Shown one piece after another: positions 1-5,083 of a stretch of 6,096 nucleotides of DNA. The stretch's first letter is position 1. Each line of letters opens with the position of its first letter. The notes under the pieces were generated by a model, which worked only from the letters and a program-made list of their open reading frames with translations, had not been told where the DNA came from and made no database searches. A program made the translations under genes and the position numbers. Where the stretch lies: contig CALQBT020000184.1 of assembly GCA_943328885.2 (NCBI GenBank), positions 1 to 6,096 on the forward strand, given 5' to 3'. The DNA is from Bordetella parapertussis (GTDB lineage Bacteria > Pseudomonadota > Gammaproteobacteria > Burkholderiales > Burkholderiaceae_C).

Positions 1-304
1 CGCAGGTGAAACCATGAAACACCTGCGCCGGCAGGAAGTCTTGGTAGTAAGGCGGCGGCACTTGCTTCAGGATTTCCCGCCAGGCCTCAGTCGGTCCGCC
101 GATCAGAATCGTGTAGGCGAAGGACGCGTCGGGGCGTCGCTCGAAACGGGCGACGCGACCCTCTTCGACACGCAGCGAATAATTGTCCGCCCCGACGAAA
201 AACCGGATATCAACGTTCCAGTAACGGGCGACCAACGCCCATTCCGGGTCAGCAGCGAGACCCTCGCGAATGGCGTCGACCGGCAGTGTCAAGGAGGCTT
301 GCAT
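1..304 (-). CDS. SCP2-like small protein, 3' end cut by window edge
   Basis: This partial gene starts at an ATG at 304-302 and stays open for 101 codons to the window edge, so its C-terminus is missing. A clear ribosome binding site (GGAAGG) lies six bases upstream of the ATG. The protein begins MQASLTLPVDAIREGL and has an amphipathic, mixed alpha/beta pattern. Residues 33-50 (IRFFVGADNYSLRVEEGR) followed by FAYTILIGGPTEAWREIL (about 63-80) resemble the beta-strand core and the closing helix of SCP2-type lipid-binding domains, in which a hydrophobic tunnel carries sterols, fatty acids or acyl-CoA. There is no signal peptide, so it is probably cytoplasmic. The family call is from pattern resemblance only. 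It lies 107 bases downstream of the Bug gene on the same strand and may be cotranscribed with it, or be read from a weak promoter in the gap. That the frame is coding is fairly sure; the family is tentative. Confidence 0.72.
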   Translation of the reverse strand, partial: MQASLTLPVDAIREGLAADPEWALVARYWNVDIRFFVGADNYSLRVEEGRVARFERRPDASFAYTILIGGPTEAWREILKQVPPPYYQDFLPAQVFHGFTC

Positions 305-310
305 TTTTTC

Positions 311-334
311 CTTCCAAATTTGTCGACTTGGAAG
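311..334 (-). promoter_or_regulatory. Inverted repeat covering the ribosome binding site of the SCP2-like gene
   Basis: CTTCCAA (311-317) and TTGGAAG (328-334) form a perfect 7-bp inverted repeat with a 10-base spacer. The spacer region contains two further small palindromes, CAAATTTG (315-322) and GTCGAC (322-327). On the minus-strand transcript the 3' arm ends in GGAAG, which is the core of the GGAAGG ribosome binding site just before the ATG at 304. The repeat could therefore act as an mRNA hairpin that hides the binding site, or as an operator in DNA. The AT-rich content stands out from its surroundings. Its function is inferred. Confidence 0.4.
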
Positions 335-351
335 TGCAAAGTTGGTGATTG

Positions 352-357
352 AGCATA
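352..357 (-). promoter_or_regulatory. Possible -10 box for the SCP2-like gene
   Basis: Read on the minus strand, TATGCT matches the sigma-70 -10 consensus at four of six positions. It would place transcription start near 345, just before the inverted repeat at 311-334. No convincing -35 box is seen at 16-18 bases upstream; a TTGCCA at 379-384 is too far away at 21 bases. If real, this promoter is weak or activator-dependent. The gene could equally be read through from the Bug gene. Confidence 0.2.
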
Positions 358-411
358 CAGGAGCTGAAGCCGTCAGGTTGGCAACCGCCCTCAGCGAGAG
401 TCGCCGGCCGG

Positions 412-1377
412 TCAGTCGCCCTTGAAGCCGGACGCTTTGACCACCGGCCCCCAACGTTCGGTGTCGCGCTTCATGATGGCCGCCAGATCGGCAGGGCTGC
501 CGCCGGTGGGCTCCAGGCCGAGCTTGGCGAAGCGCTCTTTGACCTCAGGTGCCTCGAGGGCCTTGTTGACCGCGGCGTTGAGCTGCCGCACGGTGGCCGC
601 GCTCGTCTTCGCCGGCGCGTAGACGGCGAACCAGCTCGTGCCTTCGACACCCTTCAAGCCGGCTTCAGCAAAAGTCGGCACGTCGGGCAGCAGCGGGCTG
701 CGCGCAGCACCCGAGGTCGCCAGGATGCGGGTCTTGCCGCCGCGGTGCATCTCGATCTGGTCGACCAGCGTGTCGATGCCCGAGCTGACCTGGTTGCCGA
801 CCAGCGCGTTCATCAACGGGCCGCCACCGTTGAAAGGCACGTGGACGAGGTCGATCCCGGCACCGCGCGAGATCATCACGCCGAAGAAATGCGGCAGGCT
901 GCCCGGCGCAGGACTGCCGAAGTTGGCTTGCGCCGCATTGGCCTTGAACCAGGCCACCAGGTCCTGCACGCTCTTGGCCGGGTGGCCGGTGTTGACCGAA
1001 AGTCCGAACTGGAAGTTGGCGACATGCGCCACCGGCGCGAAATCGGCCAGCGGGTCGTAGGTCAGCTTGCTGAAAACCAGCGGCGCGAGCACCGGCACGA
1101 CGATCGGCGCGAGCATCAAGGTGCTGCCATCCGGCGCGGCGTCCTTGAGCATCGTCGCTGCGATGCGGCCGCCGGCGCCCGGCTTGTTCTCGACGACGAC
1201 GCTGTGCTTGAGCTCGGCGGCAAGCCGTTCAGCGATCAGCCGCGCGGCGATGTCGGCCGAGCCGCCGGGCGCAAAGCCGACGAGCAAGCGCACGGGCTTG
1301 TCGACTTGCGCGTGGGCGCAGATGGCCACTGCGAACAGCGCGGCGAGCGCAACAGCTTGCTTGATCAGTCGGTTCAT
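412..1377 (-). CDS. Bug-family (TctC-like) periplasmic solute-binding protein
   Basis: This 321-residue protein has the usual length and motifs of the Bug family, the periplasmic receptors of tripartite tricarboxylate transporters. Family members typically bind small carboxylates or amino acids. Residues 1-23 form a signal peptide (MNRLIKQ, hydrophobic core, cleavage after AHA). Family motifs follow in order: FAPGGSADIAARL (35-47), VENKPGAGG (63-71), PDGSTLML (82-89), YDPLADFAPVA (107-117), the ligand-loop sequence GSPAPGS (154-160), HVPFNGGG (179-186) and SPLLPDVPTFAEAG (227-240). The ATG at 1377 has GGAG six bases upstream and a good promoter just beyond. No TctA or TctB membrane subunit lies in the window, so it is an orphan receptor here; Burkholderiales genomes typically carry many of these. 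The ligand cannot be told from the sequence. It is transcribed away from the thioesterase gene. Family assignment is firm. Confidence 0.96.
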   Translation of the reverse strand: MNRLIKQAVALAALFAVAICAHAQVDKPVRLLVGFAPGGSADIAARLIAERLAAELKHSVVVENKPGAGGRIAATMLKDAAPDGSTLMLAPIVVPVLAPLVFSKLTYDPLADFAPVAHVANFQFGLSVNTGHPAKSVQDLVAWFKANAAQANFGSPAPGSLPHFFGVMISRGAGIDLVHVPFNGGGPLMNALVGNQVSSGIDTLVDQIEMHRGGKTRILATSGAARSPLLPDVPTFAEAGLKGVEGTSWFAVYAPAKTSAATVRQLNAAVNKALEAPEVKERFAKLGLEPTGGSPADLAAIMKRDTERWGPVVKASGFKGD

Positions 1378-1397
1378 CCATCACTCCAGTTGCCACG

Positions 1398-1425
1398 AAC
1401 ATAAAAGCCGCCGCCATCATGCCAA
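1398..1425 (-). promoter_or_regulatory. Sigma-70-type promoter of the Bug gene
   Basis: On the minus strand, TTGGCA (1425-1420, five of six consensus bases) is followed after 16 bases by TATGTT (1403-1398, four of six). Transcription would start near 1391, giving a leader of about 14 bases that includes the GGAG ribosome binding site at 1387-1384. The -35 box lies inside one of the two 16-base inverted arms described separately, and the palindromes at 1428-1462 sit directly upstream, as expected for a regulated promoter. Confidence 0.55.
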
Positions 1426-1427
1426 TT

Positions 1428-1439
1428 CCCGGCGCCGGG
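1428..1439. repeat. 12-bp perfect palindrome
   Basis: CCCGGCGCCGGG is a perfect 12-bp palindrome placed three bases upstream of the -35 box of the Bug promoter. Its last two bases are shared with the 25-base inverted repeat that follows. Being all G and C, it could arise by chance in this genome; its placement is the reason to list it. Confidence 0.35.
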
Positions 1440-1462
1440 TCTCGGGTGAATACCCCGAGACC
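1438..1462. promoter_or_regulatory. 9-bp perfect inverted repeat, candidate operator between Bug and thioesterase genes
   Basis: GGTCTCGGG (1438-1446) and CCCGAGACC (1454-1462) are exact inverted copies separated by 7 bases (TGAATAC). The centre is about 59 bases upstream of the predicted Bug transcript start and 56 bases upstream of the thioesterase ATG, so it is well placed to serve both directions. The dyad form and place fit a site for a dimeric regulator. No regulator gene is in the window. An RNA hairpin in a longer thioesterase leader is an alternative. Confidence 0.5.
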
Positions 1463-1468
1463 GGTGTT

Positions 1469-1487
1469 GCCCGGCGTTGCGCCAGGC
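1469..1487. repeat. 8-bp inverted repeat with one mismatch, upstream of the thioesterase gene
   Basis: GCCCGGCG (1469-1476) and CGCCAGGC (1480-1487) pair at seven of eight positions around a TTG loop. It is the third symmetrical element in this 128-base gap. There is no T-run after it on either strand, so it does not look like a terminator. It may be part of the control region or simply a chance product of high G+C content. Confidence 0.28.
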
Positions 1488-1493
1488 TCTTGG

Positions 1494-1499
1494 CATACT
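1494..1499 (+). promoter_or_regulatory. Possible -10 box of the thioesterase gene, implying a leaderless message
   Basis: CATACT ends six bases before the ATG at 1506 and matches the -10 consensus at four of six positions. If used, transcription would start at or very near the ATG, giving a leaderless message. This agrees with the lack of a good ribosome binding site; only GGCGG is seen. No -35 box stands at the usual distance (CCGGCG at 1471-1476), so an activator bound at 1438-1462 would be needed. Confidence 0.25.
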
Positions 1500-1505
1500 G
1501 GCGGC

Positions 1506-2441
1506 ATGAAAATGGACGCTTGGCGGCGACAGCCGTCTTCCTATGCGCTGCAAGGCGAGTTGATGCCGCGCTACACCGATGTCGACCTCTGGCGGCACCT
1601 CAACAACGCGGCGCTGATCTCGATGCACGACGAGAACTGCCAGCGTTGGCTGCGCGGCGTCTTCGGTGCCAGCGTCTGGCGCCAAGCCGAACCGGCGATC
1701 GCCACCTTGGCCCAGGCAACGGATTTCCTGGCCGAAGGGCAATACCCCGAGCCGCTGGCCACCGGCACCCGCTTGCTCGGGTTCGACGCGCAGAGCTTCC
1801 GGCTGGGATCGGCGTTGTTTCAGAACGGGTCTTGCATCGGTCTGCACGAGGCGACGCTGGCGGTCTGGGACAAAGGCCTGCCGGTGGCGCTGCCCAGCGC
1901 TGTGACCGACGCGCTGCACGCTGCCGCTACCCGGCAGCATGAGCCCCCGGCCTTGGACAGCGCAGCGCCCGCATCGCCAGTGCCCGGACCGGTGCCGACG
2001 ATCGGCGATTTGCCTTGGCAAATCGCGCTGAGCTCACGCTTTTCGGACAGCGATGCGCGAAGCCAGACCAGCGACGCCAGCGTCGCACGCTATGCCGAGC
2101 AGACGCGGGTCGAGTTCCTGACACAGGCCTTCGGGGACATGCGCCGGGCCTCGACCACCGGCTTCATCGTCGGCCATGTGGCCGCGCGCTGGCTTCAGCG
2201 CCGTCGACCGGCCGCCGAATGGCGGAGCGGTTGCGGCATCACCCGTCTGGGCGAGCGCTCGATCACCGTGCGCGGCGCGCTGTTCGACGGCGATGTCTGC
2301 CACGCGGTCTACGACACGGTGATGGTCGTGATCGACCGCGAAACACGCCGCAGCGCCGCCTTGCCGGATGACTCGCGCGCCCTGCTCGAGACCTATCGTC
2401 TGCGCGGCGGCCTGCCGGCCGAGGGCGTCAGCAGCCGCTGA
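1506..2441 (+). CDS. Tandem hot-dog acyl-CoA thioesterase-like protein
   Basis: This 311-residue protein holds two 4HBT-type hot-dog domains, which in this family hydrolyse acyl-CoA thioesters in the cytoplasm. Domain 1 (about 15-128) carries the hallmark RYTDVDLWRHLNNAAL at 22-37, with Asp25, Asp27, His31 and Asn34. A linker rich in Ala and Pro (about 137-168) leads to domain 2 (about 172-300). There RFSDSDARSQTSDASVARYAEQTR (from 178) keeps the Asp pair and the helix, but SQTSD replaces the HLNN part. Domain 2 is therefore probably structural, with activity in domain 1. I chose the ATG at 1506 because homology to the fold begins soon after; an in-frame ATG at 1419 would run through the palindromic control region. 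ATG 1512 is also possible. The substrate is unknown. It is divergent from the Bug gene and converges with the NnrU-family gene. Confidence 0.87.
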   Translation: MKMDAWRRQPSSYALQGELMPRYTDVDLWRHLNNAALISMHDENCQRWLRGVFGASVWRQAEPAIATLAQATDFLAEGQYPEPLATGTRLLGFDAQSFRLGSALFQNGSCIGLHEATLAVWDKGLPVALPSAVTDALHAAATRQHEPPALDSAAPASPVPGPVPTIGDLPWQIALSSRFSDSDARSQTSDASVARYAEQTRVEFLTQAFGDMRRASTTGFIVGHVAARWLQRRRPAAEWRSGCGITRLGERSITVRGALFDGDVCHAVYDTVMVVIDRETRRSAALPDDSRALLETYRLRGGLPAEGVSSR

Positions 2442-2452
2442 GCAGGCGAAGA

Positions 2453-3037
2453 TCAGCTGCCGCCGAAAGGCCGTACACCGAACAGCTGTTGGTGGCCCCA
2501 GAAAGCCAGCAGCGCCCACAGCGCCGACCCCAGCAGCAAGGTCAAGATCGTGGCCGCCGCGTTGCCGGCGGGATAGCGCTGGGCGCCGGCCCGATCGCGG
2601 CGCCTGGCCGAGCGGAAATCCAGCACCGCCCAGACCAAAAAGCCGCCGAACAGCAGCAGGTCGGCCTGCGTGTTGTTGGCCAGCAGATGCGCCAGCGCCC
2701 AGACCTTGACCGACAGCACCATCGGGTGGTGTAGCCTGGCTTTCAAGCTGTTGCGCGGCACATAGGCCGCCACCAGCAGCACGAGGGCCCCCAGCATCAG
2801 CAGGCCCGCCAGATGACGCGTCCACAGCGGGCTGGCCCACAGCACCTGGGGTGCCAGACGGGCCTGGCCATAGCCCCAGACGATCAGCCCGAAGCCGACC
2901 AGCGAGACCACCGTGTACAGCGCTTTCCAGGCCATCGGACCACGCCGGGCGATCCACCGGCTGCGCCCGTCATCGGCGACGATGCGCGCTGAATGCATGC
3001 CCAGAAACAACAGCAAACCCAGAATCAACGCGCCCAT
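2453..3037 (-). CDS. NnrU-family integral membrane protein
   Basis: This 194-residue protein belongs to the NnrU family, first linked to nitric oxide and nitrite metabolism in denitrifying alphaproteobacteria and related to the plant and cyanobacterial zeta-carotene isomerase Z-ISO. Membrane segments lie near residues 2-15, 40-58, 72-93, 107-119, 125-140 and 160-182. Family marks are GMHS (13-16), KALYTVVSLVGFGLIVWGYGQAR (38-60) and HPMVLSVKVWALAHLLANN (104-122), with His104 and His117 as possible cofactor ligands by analogy with Z-ISO. The ATG at 3037 has an AGGA site about eight bases upstream. No denitrification or carotenoid genes are nearby, so neither role can be assumed. It ends 11 bases from the convergent thioesterase stop and is divergent from the MaoC gene. 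Family assignment is strong; function is unknown. Confidence 0.92.
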   Translation of the reverse strand: MGALILGLLLFLGMHSARIVADDGRSRWIARRGPMAWKALYTVVSLVGFGLIVWGYGQARLAPQVLWASPLWTRHLAGLLMLGALVLLVAAYVPRNSLKARLHHPMVLSVKVWALAHLLANNTQADLLLFGGFLVWAVLDFRSARRRDRAGAQRYPAGNAAATILTLLLGSALWALLAFWGHQQLFGVRPFGGS

Positions 3038-3158
3038 GATGGTTTCCTGTCGTGGATGGTGGGCTGATTCTGCCCGCGCGCGCAGGTCGCCGGCCCGACA
3101 GGGTCGATGACCACCGCGCCGCTATGCTGAAACTATCCTCCAAACCGACCCCTAGCCG
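3038..3158. promoter_or_regulatory. Divergent control region between NnrU-family and MaoC genes
   Basis: These 121 bases must hold the promoters for both flanking genes. For the MaoC gene the best -10 candidate is TATGCT at 3123-3128, with no recognisable -35 box. No ribosome binding site precedes the ATG at 3159 (the upstream bases are CCTAGCCG). On the minus side I see only the AGGA ribosome binding site of the NnrU-family gene. No strong inverted repeat is present. Confidence 0.4.
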
Positions 3159-3635
3159 ATGACCAACGCCCACCCCGCCCGCCTGATCAAGCACTACTGG
3201 GAAGACTTCGGCGCCGGCACGGTGCGCGAGTCCGGCGAGATGGCGGTCAGCCGCGAGGCTGTGCTCGAGTTCGCGCGCCAGTTCGACCCGCAACCCTTCC
3301 ACCTCGACGACGAGGCCGCAGCCGGCTCGCTGTTCGGCCGCCTGTCGGCCAGCGGCTGGCACACCTGCGCGATGGCGATGCGCATGATGTGCGATGACTA
3401 CCTGCTCGATTCGGCCAGCCTGGGCAGCCCAGGCATAGACCAGCTCAAGTGGCTCAAGCCGGTCTGCCCCGGCGACACGCTGAGCATGCGCATGACAGTG
3501 CTCGAAGCCAGGGTGATGAACAGCCGGCCGGGCGTGGGTCTGGTGCGATCGCGGTGGGAGGTGCTCAACCAGCGCCACGAGCCGGTGCTGACGATGGAAG
3601 GCTGGGGCATGTTCGGTCGCCGCCCCGCGGCTTAA
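3159..3635 (+). CDS. MaoC-type (R)-enoyl-CoA hydratase/dehydratase family protein
   Basis: This is a single hot-dog MaoC-domain protein of 158 residues, the usual length for one-domain members. The family hydrates trans-2-enoyl-CoA or dehydrates 3-hydroxyacyl-CoA in the cytoplasm. Residues 13-21 (YWEDFGAGT) open the fold. The active-site region FDPQPFHLDDEAA (42-54) keeps the Asp (43) and His (48) of the hydratase-2 motif, with FD-PQPFH where the classic form is GD-xNPxH. It is followed by ASGWHTCAMAMRMM (64-77) and SPGIDQLKWLKPVCPGDTL (90-108), both typical of a well conserved Burkholderiales subgroup. The ATG at 3159 lacks a ribosome binding site but there is no better start. The substrate is not known. 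The gene is alone on its strand between two minus-strand genes, so it is probably a single transcription unit. Confidence 0.93.
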   Translation: MTNAHPARLIKHYWEDFGAGTVRESGEMAVSREAVLEFARQFDPQPFHLDDEAAAGSLFGRLSASGWHTCAMAMRMMCDDYLLDSASLGSPGIDQLKWLKPVCPGDTLSMRMTVLEARVMNSRPGVGLVRSRWEVLNQRHEPVLTMEGWGMFGRRPAA

Positions 3636-3653
3636 ACCGACGCCCAAGCGGGC

Positions 3654-4964
3654 TCACGGCGCTGGCTGGCGGCCCAGGTGGAGCTGCCACAGCCGCGCCA
3701 GATCGGCGCCGCCGTCAGCACCCTGGACCGCCGCAAAACTGCGTCGGGCCTCGTCGAGTTGACCGGCACGCCACTGGGCAAGGCCCAGGTGAAGCTGCGC
3801 TTCGTCAGCGCGGCGCAAGCCGCCCAAGGCCAGTCCGTGCCGCATCAGCGCCAGCGCGCGCTCATGCGCACCGGAGGCCGACAGCGCCAAGCCCAGGCTG
3901 AAGGCCGCGTTGCCGTCCTGGGCCTTGAGCGCGGCAGCCTCCCCTTCGGCCAGACCGGCGCGGTCTTGTGCGGCGGCCCTGGTCGCCGCCTCGCGCAGCT
4001 TGCGGTCGGCCGCAGCGTTCTCGTCCTTGCCGAGCAGTCCACTCGCAAAGCCCTCGTCGAGCAAGACCTGGGCCTCGGCTGGCAAGCCGGCTTGCTGCGC
4101 TCGGTAAGCCATGTCGCCCAGCTCGTCCGCCGCCAACACAGCGCCGATGGCCCGGCGCAAGCGGTAGACATCGAGCTGCAGCCGCTCCTGGGCAAAGCCT
4201 TCGCGTCGGACGACGCGGGCGAGCAGTTCGGCCCAGTATTCGAGTTTGCCGGTGCTCGCCGCCAGTCTTTCCAGCGTTGCGATGTAAGCCGGCATGTCCT
4301 TGACCGCGCTCTGGCTGGCAGCCAGCAGGCGCAGCGTGGCCTCGGGGCTGGTGCGTTTGGCGGACTCGTCGGCCGCAAGCTGAGGCGCCAGCTCACGCAA
4401 CACGCCGGCGTGGTCACCCAACACGCTGAGCACCTGCGGGTAGAGCCTGCGCATCTCGCCGCTGTTGCCGCCTTCGGCCAGATAGGTCTTCATCCAGCGC
4501 GCGGCTCTTTCGTAGGCCTTTTGCTGGAGCAGCAACTTCACGGTGGTCTCGGTGATCGCCAGCCGCTCAGCCGCTGGGAGCAGCGGCGACTCGATCACCG
4601 ACTCGAACAAAGCGACCGCGCTGGCCAGCTCGCCGACACCGAAGGCTGCAGGCGCCTTGAGCCGCAGGATGATGTAGCGCTCATACGGCGTCAGCGAAGG
4701 CATGGCCTCGGCCTCGGCCAAGCGCGCCAAAGCGTCCTTGAAATGGCCGGCCTTGAGCGCGTCTTGCGCCGCCTGCAGCGGTTTACCAACTGCGGCGCTC
4801 AAGGTCGGGCCTGAGGCAGCGCCGGCAGGCGCGCTCGCTGCGGTCTGGGCCTGCGCACCCGCTGCGGCAACTGCCAGCAGGCCGGCGAGCATCCGCTGGC
4901 GCCACCGTGACCCGGTTGGCAAGCGTCCATCGGCGCGACGAAAAGAGGTCTGGTAGAGGTTCAC
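3654..4964 (-). CDS. Secreted tetratricopeptide-repeat protein
   Basis: This is a helical-repeat protein, predicted periplasmic, of about 436 residues. Tetratricopeptide-like units occur near 61-87 (AGHFKDALARLAEAEAM), 140-166, 350-381 and 383-413 (LHLGLAQWRAGQLDEARRSFAAV); the middle is helical and more divergent. It resembles a betaproteobacterial family of exported TPR proteins of unknown function, which presumably act as protein-protein scaffolds. The start is uncertain. The ATG at 4892 would give MLAGLLAVAAAGAQA, a signal core with no positive charge. The GTG at 4964 adds FRRADGR and RWRQR, giving a normal basic n-region with cleavage after AQA, so I prefer it, though it lacks a good ribosome binding site. 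A TTG at 4922 would also work. A longer frame from a TTG at 5054 starts inside a terminator loop and is unlikely. Its stop is 18 bases from that of the MaoC gene. Confidence 0.85.
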   Translation of the reverse strand: MNLYQTSFRRADGRLPTGSRWRQRMLAGLLAVAAAGAQAQTAASAPAGAASGPTLSAAVGKPLQAAQDALKAGHFKDALARLAEAEAMPSLTPYERYIILRLKAPAAFGVGELASAVALFESVIESPLLPAAERLAITETTVKLLLQQKAYERAARWMKTYLAEGGNSGEMRRLYPQVLSVLGDHAGVLRELAPQLAADESAKRTSPEATLRLLAASQSAVKDMPAYIATLERLAASTGKLEYWAELLARVVRREGFAQERLQLDVYRLRRAIGAVLAADELGDMAYRAQQAGLPAEAQVLLDEGFASGLLGKDENAAADRKLREAATRAAAQDRAGLAEGEAAALKAQDGNAAFSLGLALSASGAHERALALMRHGLALGGLRRADEAQLHLGLAQWRAGQLDEARRSFAAVQGADGGADLARLWQLHLGRQPAP

Positions 4965-4995
4965 GGCGGCGGGCAGCCCGAAGAGCGAAGCCGCG

Positions 4996-5001
4996 AGTGT
5001 A
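4996..5001 (-). promoter_or_regulatory. Possible -10 box of the TPR gene
   Basis: On the minus strand TACACT matches the -10 consensus at four of six positions and has a TG two bases upstream. Transcription would start near 4989, downstream of the terminator at 5043-5062 and 25 bases before the GTG at 4964. The -35 region is poor. Its place between the terminator and the gene is the main support. Confidence 0.28.
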
Positions 5002-5038
5002 GTCAGCCGCCAAGCTTGCCCAGCCGTGGCGCAGACGC

Positions 5039-5062
5039 AAAAACGGCGGCCCAAGCCGCCGT
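5039..5062 (-). terminator. Intrinsic terminator after the Tim44-domain gene
   Basis: On the minus strand ACGGCGGC, a TTGG loop and GCCGCCGT form a perfect 8-bp GC-rich stem (5062-5043), followed directly by a run of T (5042-5039, with one more T closing the stem). It begins 21 bases after the stop codon at 5084. This is a textbook rho-independent terminator and shows that the TPR gene further down the strand is probably transcribed on its own. Confidence 0.9.
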
Positions 5063-5083
5063 CCTCACCAGCTCAGTGGCAGC

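Larger units (their letters stand above)
1410..1505. repeat. Pair of 16-base inverted arms framing the divergent region
   Basis: The minus strand at 1425-1410 reads TTGGCATGATGGCGGC and the plus strand at 1505 side (1490-1505) reads TTGGCATACTGGCGGC. They agree at 14 of 16 positions and point away from each other, towards the Bug gene and the thioesterase gene. The left copy contains the -35 box of the Bug promoter; the right copy ends at the base before the thioesterase ATG. They could be paired binding sites for one regulator or matching promoter elements. Their role is inferred. Confidence 0.45.

Noticed and set aside
14..352. Plus-strand open frame of 112 codons over the left edge
   Set aside because: The minus strand carries a frame with a good ribosome binding site and protein-like composition; the plus frame has neither.
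363..395. Nested repeat (GCTGA/TCAGC around GGTT/AACC) after the Bug stop as terminator
   Set aside because: Short, interrupted stems and no T-run on the minus strand, so read-through into the SCP2-like gene remains possible.
349..1404. Long plus-strand open frame (351 codons) opposite the Bug gene
   Set aside because: It is a shadow of the well-supported Bug gene, with an Arg/Gly/His-rich composition typical of antisense frames in high-GC DNA and no recognisable domain.
1419..1505. N-terminal extension of the thioesterase from the ATG at 1419
   Set aside because: The 29 extra residues (Pro/Gly-rich) would be encoded by the palindromic control region and add nothing like the hot-dog fold.
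2437..2457. Hairpin GCTGA/TCAGC over the two convergent stop codons, as a shared terminator
   Set aside because: Only five base pairs with an 11-base loop and no T-run; two facing TGA stops give three of the pairs automatically.
2034..2957. Minus-strand open frame of 307 codons across the thioesterase and NnrU genes
   Set aside because: It overlaps two recognisable genes on different strands and reads as low-complexity Ala/Gly/Arg sequence.
3619..3631. GCCGC-CCC-GCGGC hairpin at the end of the MaoC gene as terminator
   Set aside because: Five base pairs inside the coding sequence and not followed by a T-run.
3678..4814. Plus-strand open frame of 378 codons opposite the TPR gene
   Set aside because: Antisense shadow; Gln/Arg/Leu-rich with no domain, whereas the minus strand has a signal peptide and TPR units.
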